In this document: piece after piece, positions 8,501 through 17,469 of the stretch | How the letters are laid out: the number at the start of each line of letters is the position of its first letter | How positions within the stretch are numbered: the stretch's first letter is position 1 | Assembly: GCF_900111485.1 (NCBI RefSeq) | Contig: NZ_FOIC01000002.1 | Location: 124,001 to 188,000 of the forward strand | Length of the DNA stretch: 64,000 nucleotides | Source: Natrinema hispanicum | GTDB taxonomy: Archaea > Halobacteriota > Halobacteria > Halobacteriales > Natrialbaceae | Direction of reading: 5' to 3' | Translations under genes and position numbers: made by a program | The notes under the pieces: generated by a model | The model's database searches: none | What the model saw: only the letters and a program-made list of their open reading frames with translations | What the model was told of the DNA's origin: nothing

Positions 8501-8866
8501 ATGAGCCAGACGAACGCCAGTCGGATGGAAGCGGCCTGTGCCCTGCTTGCCGAATCCGAGCGGCGGTTTCTCCTCTATGAGTTAGCGGACAACCGGACCG
8601 CTAACTTAGAGGACCTCGTCGACCAGATCGCCGCCTGGGAACTGGATGTCAGCGCCCACGCACTCGACAAGGAGACCCGACAGCGCGTCTACGTCAGCCT
8701 CGTCCACAACCACCTGCCGCGGCTCGCGGATTACGATATCATCGAGTATGACCTCCGCAGCGGCGACATCGTCCTGGCGGAGGGGTTCGACGACATCAAA
8801 CCCTTACTCGAGCAGTTCCGGACGACGGAGGACGAACCCGAGCTCCGCGGGCGGCCGCCACTCTAA
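8501..8866 (+). CDS. DUF7344-type winged-helix protein
   Basis: 121 residues. The segment ACALLAESERRFLLYELADN, the following DLVDQIAAWE, then RQRVYVSLVHNHLPRLADYDIIEYD, is the compact helix-turn-helix arrangement of the haloarchaeal DUF7344 family. This is a probable DNA-binding regulator; its targets are unknown. The start at 8501 (MSQTNASRMEAAC) is chosen over 8486. A second, divergent member of the same family lies at 26303-26671. Confidence 0.75.
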   Translation: MSQTNASRMEAACALLAESERRFLLYELADNRTANLEDLVDQIAAWELDVSAHALDKETRQRVYVSLVHNHLPRLADYDIIEYDLRSGDIVLAEGFDDIKPLLEQFRTTEDEPELRGRPPL

Positions 8867-9024
8867 GCGGCAGGGCACAGTCTGCCACCGACGGAACTGC
8901 AGTGCTGCAGTGGTGACTGCCGTGGCGCACTCTACCGCACGCTGACAGAGTAGTTTCACGCTCGAGTCGTGGTCCGGGTGGTCCGAATCGAAATGCAAAG
9001 GGTGGCTCACCCGAGAGAGCCGCT

Positions 9025-9924
9025 GTGAACCGGTATCGGAATCTCGGGCTATTCGCGACGCTCGCGACGCTGTGGGGCGGTGCGTTCGTCGCGATCAGTG
9101 CAGGGCTTTCGTATTTTCCGCCGCTTCTGTTTGCGGCGTTTCGCTACGATATCGCTGGTGTCGTGATGCTTGGCTATGCAGCGGTGGCCGTCGAGCCGTG
9201 GCGGCCTCGTGACCGAGCCGAGTGGGGACAGGTCGCCGTCGGTGCCGTCCTGTTGATCGCAGCCTATCATGCGTTCCTGTTCGTCGGCCAGCAGCGCACG
9301 CCGGCAGCCACTGCAGCCATTCTGGTGAGTCTCTCACCGGTATTGAGTACTGGCTTCGCGCGGCTGCTCGTTCCAACCGACGCGCTCTCGCCAGCCGGCG
9401 TGGTCGGCGTCCTCGTCGGACTCGTCGGCGTCGCGGTGATCGTCCAGCCGGACCCGTCGAATCTGCTCGCAGCCGACGCCGTGTCGAAAGGGCTCGTCTT
9501 CTGTGCGGCAGCGGCGTTCGCACTCGGCAGCGTCCTCACCCGCCGTCTCGAGACCGCACTGCCGATCGAGACGATGGAAGCCTGGTCGATGCTCGGGGGC
9601 GCAGTCGTTCTCCATCTCGTGAGCCTGGCGATCGGCGAACCGCTCGAGCCGGCCACATGGATCCATCCGGAGGCGATCGGTGCGCTCGCAGCGCTCGCAC
9701 TCGGCGCGAGCGCGGTCGGCTTTCTCATCTACTTCGACCTGCTCGAGCGACTGGGCGCTGTCGAGATTAATATGGTCTCGTACGTGGCTCCGATCGTGAC
9801 CGCCATCGTTGGCTGGCTCTATCTCGACGAAGCCATCGAGACCGTGACGCTTGTCGGCTTCGGGCTCATCGCGTTCGGCTTCGTCCTCGTCAAGCGACGG
9901 GCGATTCGTCGGGAACTCCTCTAG
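9025..9924 (+). CDS. DMT superfamily transporter (EamA family)
   Basis: 299 residues with ten hydrophobic helices in two EamA repeats (about 8-140 and 150-290). It has the standard N-terminal LWGGAFVAI and the second-repeat NMVSYVAPIVTAIVGWLYLDE. This is probably a metabolite exporter; the substrate is unknown. It starts with GTG at 9025. Repeat copy C follows its stop codon. Confidence 0.9.
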   Translation: MNRYRNLGLFATLATLWGGAFVAISAGLSYFPPLLFAAFRYDIAGVVMLGYAAVAVEPWRPRDRAEWGQVAVGAVLLIAAYHAFLFVGQQRTPAATAAILVSLSPVLSTGFARLLVPTDALSPAGVVGVLVGLVGVAVIVQPDPSNLLAADAVSKGLVFCAAAAFALGSVLTRRLETALPIETMEAWSMLGGAVVLHLVSLAIGEPLEPATWIHPEAIGALAALALGASAVGFLIYFDLLERLGAVEINMVSYVAPIVTAIVGWLYLDEAIETVTLVGFGLIAFGFVLVKRRAIRRELL

Positions 9925-9931
9925 GAGCTGT

Positions 9932-10012
9932 ATCCGGGCTGCCGTACCGAGTTCCCGGTGGGACCGCAGTGCGGGTCGCGGCCGGCCGGCACTGACCGAC
10001 AGGAGTCCGTAT
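9932..10012 (-). repeat. Copy C of the intergenic hairpin repeat family
   Basis: About 81 bp between two convergent genes. On the minus strand it runs from ATACGGACTCCTGTC (10012 down), through GGTCAGTGCCGG, to CGGTACGGCAGCCCGGAT at 9932. It is nearly collinear with copies D and E. Confidence 0.8.
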
Positions 10013-10063
10013 AACTCAGCGTCGCACGTTTACAACTGCTGCCGAAGACGGTCTGACGCGGGC

Positions 10064-10339
10064 CTACTGGTGATGGGGATGGCCGACGTACAACGCGAGG
10101 AGGTTCCCGACGAGCAGACAGACGAACAGGATGCCGTCGAACGAAGACGACAATCCAGTTGCGAGCAGGGGCAAATAGAGAAACGGCATGGCGATGGCTG
10201 TCCAGAACCCGACAGCGCGGATCGAGGTGACGAGTCCCGGCGTTACTCGCCCGAGGACGCCATGAGCGTCGTCAGAGGACTCTGTCGTCGAACTCGAGCC
10301 AGCGGACGGTTGGTCAGAGAGAGACGGTGGACTGGCCAT
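10064..10339 (-). CDS. Small two-helix membrane protein, unknown
   Basis: 91 residues. The first 35 are polar and Ser-rich (MASPPSLSDQPSAGSSS). They are followed by two hydrophobic helices, AVGFWTAIAMPFLYLPLLA and FDGILFVCLLVGNLLALYV, and a His-rich end (GHPHHQ). The start at 10339 is the most plausible; an upstream frame to 10429 looks non-coding. It converges with the EamA gene across repeat copy C. No family is recognised. Confidence 0.55.
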   Translation of the reverse strand: MASPPSLSDQPSAGSSSTTESSDDAHGVLGRVTPGLVTSIRAVGFWTAIAMPFLYLPLLATGLSSSFDGILFVCLLVGNLLALYVGHPHHQ

Positions 10340-10516
10340 CGGTCTCGATGGTATCTCGTTTGTCCGCTCGGAGCAAATAGCGACTCGACAGTTTCGATCG
10401 GTTACGGCGGATTCACCGGAATCAGCCACACTGAACGAGTCGTTTATCGACCGAAACAGTCGGCTGACAGCCGGAATAGCGGATCTCGGATGAAGACGGG
10501 AGCGTGGACGACGATA

Positions 10517-11230
10517 TCATGATCCATGGCCGGACCGATCGGCCAGCGGGTGGGGTGACGACTCGAGCACGACGGTTTCTCCGGCGGTCATCGAGTCCCC
10601 GACGTCGACGGCGATGTCCTCACGGTCGACCGTTGGCGGAAAGAGCAGGTCGACGCGGCTGCCAAAGGCGATGTGGCCGATGCGGTCCCCGCGTGCGACG
10701 TCGTCGCCGGGGTCGGCGTAGGGATGGATACGACGGGCGAACGCGCCGGCGATCAGTGTGACCTCAGCATCGTGGCCCGGTCCGTCGGTCGCCGTTACAG
10801 TGTCGTCTCCGGTCGTCGCTGCCTCGTCAGGTTCCGAGGGGAGGTTCGGGGAGTCCGACGCCAGACGGACGTGGACGCGTTCGTTACGATCGGATTCTTT
10901 CGAGAACGCGGGTCGGTTCGCGCCGGGAACGTGCTCGACGTCGGTGACGTGGCCCGCGAACGGCGCGCGAACGACGTGGACGTGCCAGACGTTCATGAAA
11001 ACGCCCAGTCGGACCCGATCGCCTTCCTCACGGAGGACGGAAACGGTTCCGTCAGCCGGCGAGACGACACCGGTCGGCGGTGGCGTGCGCTCCGGATCGC
11101 GAAAGAACGCGAGCGTCCCCGCGCCAAGCGCAAACGCGACGAGTCCGACAGTGACGCTATAGAGGAGCGCAAACGGCGCAGCAAGCAGGGGCACGATAGC
11201 ATACTTCCAGGCCCCCGGCGCGAATTTCAT
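10517..11230 (-). CDS. asd: Archaetidylserine decarboxylase (phosphatidylserine decarboxylase family)
   Basis: 237 residues. After an N-terminal membrane segment (residues 8-45) come FFRDPERTPP, VVSPADGTV and the HVHVVRAPFAGHV block. The C-terminal self-cleavage site is HIAFGSRVDLLFP, where the Ser becomes the pyruvoyl group. This is the short (type II) proenzyme that splits into alpha and beta chains and converts archaetidylserine to archaetidylethanolamine in the membrane. A Ser/Asp/Thr-rich insert at about residues 125-150 lies in a loop. The start at 11230 is chosen because MKFAPGAWKY precedes the membrane segment. Confidence 0.92.
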   Translation of the reverse strand: MKFAPGAWKYAIVPLLAAPFALLYSVTVGLVAFALGAGTLAFFRDPERTPPPTGVVSPADGTVSVLREEGDRVRLGVFMNVWHVHVVRAPFAGHVTDVEHVPGANRPAFSKESDRNERVHVRLASDSPNLPSEPDEAATTGDDTVTATDGPGHDAEVTLIAGAFARRIHPYADPGDDVARGDRIGHIAFGSRVDLLFPPTVDREDIAVDVGDSMTAGETVVLESSPHPLADRSGHGS

Positions 11231-11604
11231 ATCGGAGCCGACGAGAGCGACCCGTATGGCCGTTACGGATCGATACCCCGTCTCGGCAGATCTCGAGCGG
11301 TCACACCGACGCTCACGGGACACAACAGTCCAGACCTACAGCGATTGTACGGCGTGGATTACGAGATTGGGGTTTCGTTGCTCGCAGCCAGTCCGAACTT
11401 GGCGACTGATACGGCGGCCCTGTAAACTGCGTATTCGAGGGCTATGTCGGACAACGGCGTCCGAGAACCGGGTTCGGTTCGTTCCCGGCATTCAGGGAGT
11501 CTCCCGATCTCTCACCCAGGTTTTCCCGACGCTATGACGTATAATATGTCGTTGACAACCGAGAATAACAATATACCGCACCGTGGCGCAAGCGGTCGCC
11601 AGCA
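11231..11604. other. Intergenic region, promoters only
   Basis: A 374-bp divergent gap between asd and the deacetylase gene. An A/T-rich stretch at about 11535-11580 (GACGTATAATATG, then GAATAACAATATACC) probably holds the deacetylase promoter. I see no gene or repeat. Confidence 0.5.
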
Positions 11605-12792
11605 ATGAAACGACGAACGTATCTCAGCGCCGCTCTCGTAGCTGCTCTTGCCGGCTGTTCGACGTCCGAAGAATCGGACGACAGCCCCGACTCTGACCAG
11701 CCGACGGCCCAACTGTTCGACGACTTCGAAAACTTGGACGCGTGGGACGTCCCACTCGGGACGCTCACGGCCGATCAAGAGCGTTCATACGCCGGCTCGC
11801 AGTCCGCACGGCTCGAGTCAGGGTCCGACAACCAGTTCCGGATCGTCCGAGAACTGGACGAGCCACGGGATTTCACGGGCGTGCGGCCGACCATGGCGAT
11901 GGCCACGGAACACGAGGCCGACATGGTCATCCAGTTGCTCGACGAGGACGAGAATCGGATGGTCTTCAGGCAGCGAATGCACAGCGATACGCCGCTCGTC
12001 CACAATAATTTCGGCGTCGACACTGTCGACGGCGAGCCCGATCTGAGCGCGATCACCCAGGTTCAGATCATCCGCTGGACTGCCGACGACGACAAGGGGT
12101 CGGTCTGGATCGACGACCTCCGATTCGCCCCGACACCGGACGTCGGCAAGGTCATGATACACTTCGATGGCGGCCATGAGTCCATCTACACGCACGGATT
12201 CCCGATTCTCGACGAGTACGATTATCCTGGGGTGGCGTTTATCGTCCCAAGTCGGGTTCGCGAGGACGAAAGCGCGACGGGCGAACATCTCCTCACCGAC
12301 CAGCTCGCAGAGCTGTCCGACGCCGGCTGGACGATCGGGAGCCATTCGATGCACGGCCAGAATCTCACCACCCTCTCGGGTCGTGACCCGGCAACGGAGG
12401 TTAGCGATGCGAAAGCGTGGCTCGAGGACAACGGCTACGAGGAGGGTGCACGCTACTTCTCCTACCCAGTCGGTCAGTACAACGGGGCGGTCCTCGAGGC
12501 CGTCTCGGAAAACCACAGCCTCGCGTTCGCCGGGCGCTACCCATCGCAAGGTGCCGCGATGAATCCACAGCTTTGCTCGCGGGTGACCGGTCTCAGTGCC
12601 GAAGAGGCGCGGACGGCGCTCGATCTCACCGCCCAGCTAGGCGGCATCACGTCGCTGACCTTCACCCGACTCGACGGGAGTTCCCAGTCGGTGCTCCGAG
12701 AAACAGTCAGCTACGTAAACGAATTAGAATCCGCTGGCGATCTCGAGGTGATCACTCCCACGGAGATGGAAGACTCGTTCGTTGTCCAATGA
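11605..12792 (+). CDS. Lipoprotein polysaccharide deacetylase
   Basis: 395 residues. The signal peptide ends in a lipobox, LAGC (Cys19), followed by an acidic linker, so the protein is anchored outside the cell. Residues 40-175 look like a carbohydrate-binding beta-sandwich (LFDDFENLDAWDV to WIDDLRFAP). Residues 180-395 are the NodB deacetylase fold, with MIHFDGGHESIY (metal-binding Asp), GSHSMHGQNLTTLS (His pair) and FSYPVGQYN. The probable role is de-N-acetylation of surface glycans. The His pair is spaced HxxH rather than the more common HxxxH. Confidence 0.85.
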   Translation: MKRRTYLSAALVAALAGCSTSEESDDSPDSDQPTAQLFDDFENLDAWDVPLGTLTADQERSYAGSQSARLESGSDNQFRIVRELDEPRDFTGVRPTMAMATEHEADMVIQLLDEDENRMVFRQRMHSDTPLVHNNFGVDTVDGEPDLSAITQVQIIRWTADDDKGSVWIDDLRFAPTPDVGKVMIHFDGGHESIYTHGFPILDEYDYPGVAFIVPSRVREDESATGEHLLTDQLAELSDAGWTIGSHSMHGQNLTTLSGRDPATEVSDAKAWLEDNGYEEGARYFSYPVGQYNGAVLEAVSENHSLAFAGRYPSQGAAMNPQLCSRVTGLSAEEARTALDLTAQLGGITSLTFTRLDGSSQSVLRETVSYVNELESAGDLEVITPTEMEDSFVVQ

Positions 12793-12838
12793 GCGATGCT
12801 CGTGCCGGCAGCGTGGGCAGCCGTTCCAGTCGGCAGTA

Positions 12839-15679
12839 TTAGTCCCAGAACGACTGAGTCCGAGCGTACTCCCGTTCTTTCGAGAGGATATCGCGGTAGA
12901 ACTCGGCCTCGTCCTCGCGAAGCTTGTTGATAATCTGGGCGGCGTTATGTGGGCCGACGCCGCGGGCAGCCATCGCGATCACGGCCTGTTTACCGTGGCT
13001 CTGGACGAGGCTCGCAGCCCGAAACGCACGCTCGGTCATGTTCTGTTGCTCGTCGTCTTTCTCCTGGGCTCGAACTGCCTGGACGACCTCGTCGGCCCAC
13101 GGGTTCAGCGACGCGATCCGGGTCGAGCCACACGCGGGACAGTCGGGCTGGTCGGCGACCCGCTTGACCTTCGTCTTCACCTTCCACTCCGTACAGTGGG
13201 TACACAGCAGGATGACGCGATCGTCCTGGATCCGCTCTTTGACCGTCTCGATGACGCTCGCGTCGGCGTTCTCGGGTGCGAGCAGTTCCTTGCCACCCGA
13301 CGACCGGCCACCCTGTCCGACCGGCGTGCGGCCGCGGTGAGTCACCACCTCGAGCTCACCCGATTGAATCGTCTCGAGCACTGCACTCGCGCGGTCGACG
13401 TCCAAATCCTCGTGGAACACCTCCCGGATCGCCTCCTCGTACATCGGGGTGTCCTCGAGCGCTGCCAGTAACCGATCGTTGGAGATGCGACCCGATCCCG
13501 TATTCTGCCAGCGTTTGAGTGCGCCGAACTTCGCCGAGACCTGTGCGAGCCGGAAGGCAAGCGCATCAGATCGTTTGAGCCCGAGTTCGACGATTGCCTC
13601 GACGTGGTCGGGATCGGTCTCCTCTAACACCGCGAGTACGTCGCTGGTCGCGATCGACGTCGGCACCTCGAGTTCGATCCGGTAAGGGTCGGTCTCGAGG
13701 CCGACCGAGGAGCCGGCCTGCTGGCCCAACAGCGCCGAAAGCAGCCGGCCGAGCGTCTCGTTTGCCATGTGGCCGAAGGGCACGTTGAGGACGACTGTCC
13801 GTCCCTGACGCTCGAGAACGAGCCGATCGGCCGTCGGCATCGGCGACTCGCTCTCGACCTGCCGCTCGAGTTGCATGCAGGCCTCGGTGAGCGTGTACTC
13901 GTCGGCCGGATACCGGCCGGCGAGTTCACGGCCGACTGCCGCGGCGTCAGCGCCGTCCTCGAGTTGTGGCTCGGCGACGGCTCGAATCTCGCCGACCTCG
14001 CCGGCGACCGCGGCGGGGACGGGAATCTCTTGGCCGATCCACGACGGCACCTCGCCGGCAGGATCTTCGATCGGGCTAACTTTGACCCGAGCCTCCTCGT
14101 CGTCGATCTCGGCGATCCGCCACATCTCGCCGCGCTGGATGAACACCTCGCCGGGTTGGGCGAAGTTGACGACGAACCGCTCGTCTAAGGTTCCGATCTG
14201 GCCCCCTGAAGCGATGTCGTGGACTTCGTAGGTCTCCTCGTCGGGGATCATCGAGAGATTGGCGTAGACGTACTGCCAGGTGCCGCCGGTGGTCTCGATC
14301 CGGTCCTCGCCCTCGTCGAACCACAGGATTCGATTCCGGTCCAGTTCTGAGATGATCTCGCGGATCGTCGCTTCGGAAACCGTCCGAAACGGATACGCCC
14401 GCGTGACAGTCTGAACAGCGTCATCAACCGGCGTATCGCCGCGACTCTGGACGATCGCGGGCAACTGATTCGCGACGACGTCCAGACTCCCCTCGTGGAT
14501 CGCCGCCGGTTCGACCTCGCCGTCGCGGGCACGGCGGGCAATCGACAGCGCCTCGAACGTATCGTCGGGGCGGGTCGTAACGATCGTCCCGCTCGAGACT
14601 GCATCTTGCCGGTGACCCGCGCGGCCGATTCGCTGGAGCAGCCGCGTGACCTGTCGGGGACTTTTGTACTGGATTACGTGGTCGACCTGCCCCACGTCGA
14701 TACCCAATTCCATCGAGGACGTACACAACAGGCCGTCGAGCTCGCCAGCCTTGAACCGGTCCTCGACATCGATCCGAGCCTCCTTCGAGAGCGAGCCGTG
14801 GTGGACGCCGATCGGCAACTCGAGTTCTTTGAATCGCGAGCCGAGCGCCTCCGCGGTCTGGCGCGTGTTGACGAAGATCAGTGTTGACTCGTGGTCGGCG
14901 ACGAGGTCACGGATCAGCCGGACGTGACTGGCCGTGTCGGGTTCGGTCATGAGCTCCCCTGCTAACCGCTCGTCTGCCTCAGTAATCTCGGGCTCACGAA
15001 CCGTTACGTCGACATTACTCCCCACGTCGATCTCGCGAATCTCGCAAGGGCGGCCGCCAGTCAAAAACTGGCCGACTTCCGTGGGGTCGCCGACGGTCGC
15101 CGAAAGCCCGATCCGCTGGAACGGCCCCGCGAGGTCCCGAAGCCGCTCGAGGGCGATCGAAAGCTGTGCCCCTCGTTTCGAGGCGGCGAGTTCGTGAACC
15201 TCGTCGATCACGACGTGGGAGAGGTCCGCTAGAGCCTCGCGCAGACGCTCGCCGGTAAGCATCGCCTGAACGGTCTCGGGAGTCGTGATCAGTACGTCCG
15301 GCGGGTTCTCTGCCTGTTTGCCCCGCTGGTACTGGGTCGTATCGCCGTGGCGAACGTCGACAGCGAGGTCGAGATAGTCGCCCCACCACTCGAGACGTTC
15401 ACGCATATCGCGGTTGAGCGCCCGCAGCGGCGTGATATAGAGCGCGCCGAAGCCCTCGGGGGCCCCTTCACCGGCGACCAGATGATCGAAAACGGGTAAC
15501 ATCGCCGTCTCGGTTTTGCCGCTCCCGGTGGGTGCGATCACGAGCGTGTTCTCGCCGGCCGCAAGCGGCGGGATCGCTAGCCGCTGCGGTGCTGTCGGCT
15601 GGGAGAAGCCGCGTTCGGAGAGCGCCCCGCGAACCGTCGCGCCGAGGTGGGTAAACGCCGCGACGTCCCCGTCAGTCAT
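12839..15679 (-). CDS. lhr: Lhr-family DEAD/DEAH helicase
   Basis: 946 residues. The superfamily 2 helicase core has Walker A APTGSGKT (about residue 48), DEVHE (motif II), SATVGD (III), FVNTRQTAE (IV), TSSMELGIDVG (V) and QRIGRAGHR (VI). It is followed by the winged-helix and beta-barrel Lhr core. Near the C-terminus a CTHC...CPAC zinc ribbon (about 850-880) is present. It probably acts in DNA repair or replication restart as a 3'-5' helicase. The start at 15679 (MTDGDVAAFTHLG) is chosen over an upstream frame reaching 15940, which overlaps the next gene and is Arg/Ser-rich shadow. Confidence 0.93.
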   Translation of the reverse strand: MTDGDVAAFTHLGATVRGALSERGFSQPTAPQRLAIPPLAAGENTLVIAPTGSGKTETAMLPVFDHLVAGEGAPEGFGALYITPLRALNRDMRERLEWWGDYLDLAVDVRHGDTTQYQRGKQAENPPDVLITTPETVQAMLTGERLREALADLSHVVIDEVHELAASKRGAQLSIALERLRDLAGPFQRIGLSATVGDPTEVGQFLTGGRPCEIREIDVGSNVDVTVREPEITEADERLAGELMTEPDTASHVRLIRDLVADHESTLIFVNTRQTAEALGSRFKELELPIGVHHGSLSKEARIDVEDRFKAGELDGLLCTSSMELGIDVGQVDHVIQYKSPRQVTRLLQRIGRAGHRQDAVSSGTIVTTRPDDTFEALSIARRARDGEVEPAAIHEGSLDVVANQLPAIVQSRGDTPVDDAVQTVTRAYPFRTVSEATIREIISELDRNRILWFDEGEDRIETTGGTWQYVYANLSMIPDEETYEVHDIASGGQIGTLDERFVVNFAQPGEVFIQRGEMWRIAEIDDEEARVKVSPIEDPAGEVPSWIGQEIPVPAAVAGEVGEIRAVAEPQLEDGADAAAVGRELAGRYPADEYTLTEACMQLERQVESESPMPTADRLVLERQGRTVVLNVPFGHMANETLGRLLSALLGQQAGSSVGLETDPYRIELEVPTSIATSDVLAVLEETDPDHVEAIVELGLKRSDALAFRLAQVSAKFGALKRWQNTGSGRISNDRLLAALEDTPMYEEAIREVFHEDLDVDRASAVLETIQSGELEVVTHRGRTPVGQGGRSSGGKELLAPENADASVIETVKERIQDDRVILLCTHCTEWKVKTKVKRVADQPDCPACGSTRIASLNPWADEVVQAVRAQEKDDEQQNMTERAFRAASLVQSHGKQAVIAMAARGVGPHNAAQIINKLREDEAEFYRDILSKEREYARTQSFWD

Positions 15680-15740
15680 GGAGCCACGGTAGGGACGACC
15701 GGCGGATAAGTACCACGTTTCCGGTGAACTCGAAGGGGGC

Positions 15741-16112
15741 TCACTCCTCGGAGTCGGCGTCAGCTTCGCCGTCCGATTCCGTCGCGGTATCGATATCGTC
15801 GACGAGATCCGCCGCGATGTCCTCGTCAACCGCCATCTCGCCTGGCTCGGCTGGTTCGTCCTGAATGTCGGGTTCGGCACGCTCGGCGATTTCCGCATCC
15901 AAGCGGTCATCGGTGTAGCCGACACGCGTCTCCGGCTCATTGAGTACGTCCTCCCGCCAGCCGAGTGCGCGCGACACGACGTAGGTGAACACGAGTATGC
16001 CGGCAGCAGCGAGAAGGTGCCTGACGAGCGGGCGTATTGACGATGTATCGGCCGGCGGCCCCGTCTCGGCAGGATCCGGTCGCTTACGAGCAGGTGGTCG
16101 AAGTCGCATCAT
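15741..16112 (-). CDS. Small single-pass membrane protein with acidic tail
   Basis: 123 residues. Residues 1-25 are basic and proline-rich. One hydrophobic helix (LVRHLLAAAGILVFTYVVSRAL, about 30-50) follows. The last 70 residues are highly acidic (DDIDTATESDGEADADSEE), as is common in haloarchaeal small membrane proteins. Two ATG codons in tandem (16110-16112 and 16107-16109) make the start ambiguous by one residue. It lies 61 bp upstream of lhr on the same strand. Function is unknown. Confidence 0.62.
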   Translation of the reverse strand: MMRLRPPARKRPDPAETGPPADTSSIRPLVRHLLAAAGILVFTYVVSRALGWREDVLNEPETRVGYTDDRLDAEIAERAEPDIQDEPAEPGEMAVDEDIAADLVDDIDTATESDGEADADSEE

Positions 16113-16236
16113 GCTCCGTACGACTTCGGCTGGCAAGTCGGTTCGGGGTGCAAAAGCCAGCACCGGCGGCCGGTACGATCGGGACGTCTCGCTCACGCTC
16201 GTGTCGTCAGTCGGACACGGGTTCTGACCAGTGATA

Positions 16237-17469
16237 TCAGGCCTCGAGATGGTCGATCCGGGCGTAGCGGCCGGCCCGCCAGCCGGCGACGAGCGCGACG
16301 ATGGTGCCGGCGACGAGCGCGAGCGCGAACCCACCGGCGTAGATTTCGGGTGGCGTCCGCAGGAGACGCTCGAACCCGAACACCGACGCTGAGAACCGGT
16401 TCAAGCCGATCACGGCCAGTGGCGTCGCCGCGACAGCAAGGACGCCACCGAGCAGGCCGATGACGAGCCCCTGTGTGCCGATCGTGCCAGCGAGTAGGCC
16501 ACGCGAGAGGCCGACTGCCCGCAACGCCGCGAGTTCCGCGCGTTGCTGGTGGGCCACGAGTGCGAACAGATTCGCGGTCAGGATGATGCCACCGAGGACG
16601 GCCAAGCCGACCAGCGTCGCGCCGCTTGCGAGGACGGCCGTGCGTTCCCCGAGCATCGACTGTACCTGGCTGTCGCTGGTCCGAACGTCGTACTCGGGAT
16701 ACTCCTCACCGATATCGGCCGCGACAGCGTCGTGATCGGCGTCGTCGGCCACATCGGCAGTGACGAACGTCGCCCGGTCGGTGCCCGACGTCCCGGCGAC
16801 GGCCTGCAGATCGCCAAGCGGGACCGTCAGCGTCGGCGAGCCCATATACTGCGAGTAGTAGTCGGAGATACCGATGACAGTGAACTCGTTTGCTGTCGCA
16901 GTCTGCCGGCTCGTCCCGATGTAGACCGTGTCGCCGACTCCGACACCGAGCGCGTCGGCGACCCGCGGATCGAGCACGAGTTCGCGACGCTGGGGATCGT
17001 CGGGCGGCGGACTGGTAGCAGCTCCTTCGGTGAGATCGAATCCATGCCCGGCCTGGAAGTCAAATCTGTCGTGAGTCTCGGGGACACCAACCGCAGGCCG
17101 GCGCTCGAGGTCGGACGGACTCGAGCCCACGTAGACGTCGTACATCGCGATCGGAGAGGCAGAGGAGATGTCATCTCGTGCGGTGAGGTCGGCCGCGACG
17201 CCGTGTGCGCCGACGATTGGGTTCTCCGTCCCGCTGGCTGCTGGATCGACGGGTGATCGCGAGATCCAGATGTCTCGATCGGCGTTGTCCAGCCCCTGTT
17301 CGCCTTTCTCGACGACGCCCACACCGAGGCTCGCAAGCACTGTCACCGAGAGTACCGCCAGCGTGACCGCGAGCACGGTCAGCGCGGTCCGTCCGGGCGA
17401 GCGTCGGAGCTGTGCGAGTGCCAATCCGACGACGGCTCGCAGCCGAACGACTGCACGCCTCACGCTCAT
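16237..17469 (-). CDS. ABC transporter permease (FtsX/MacB type)
   Basis: 410 residues. An N-terminal helix (ALTVLAVTLAVLSVTVLASL, about 28-50) is followed by a 210-residue extracytoplasmic MacB-like domain (IWISRSPV to YDVRTSDSQVQ). Three C-terminal helices lie in the FtsX domain (ASGATLVGLAVLGGIILTANL, LVIGLLGGVLAVAATP, ALALVAGTIVALVAGW). It overlaps the upstream permease gene by four bases (ATGA), so the two are translationally coupled. Together with the ATPase at 18712 it forms an exporter or mechanotransmission complex. The substrate is unknown. Confidence 0.9.
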   Translation of the reverse strand: MSVRRAVVRLRAVVGLALAQLRRSPGRTALTVLAVTLAVLSVTVLASLGVGVVEKGEQGLDNADRDIWISRSPVDPAASGTENPIVGAHGVAADLTARDDISSASPIAMYDVYVGSSPSDLERRPAVGVPETHDRFDFQAGHGFDLTEGAATSPPPDDPQRRELVLDPRVADALGVGVGDTVYIGTSRQTATANEFTVIGISDYYSQYMGSPTLTVPLGDLQAVAGTSGTDRATFVTADVADDADHDAVAADIGEEYPEYDVRTSDSQVQSMLGERTAVLASGATLVGLAVLGGIILTANLFALVAHQQRAELAALRAVGLSRGLLAGTIGTQGLVIGLLGGVLAVAATPLAVIGLNRFSASVFGFERLLRTPPEIYAGGFALALVAGTIVALVAGWRAGRYARIDHLEA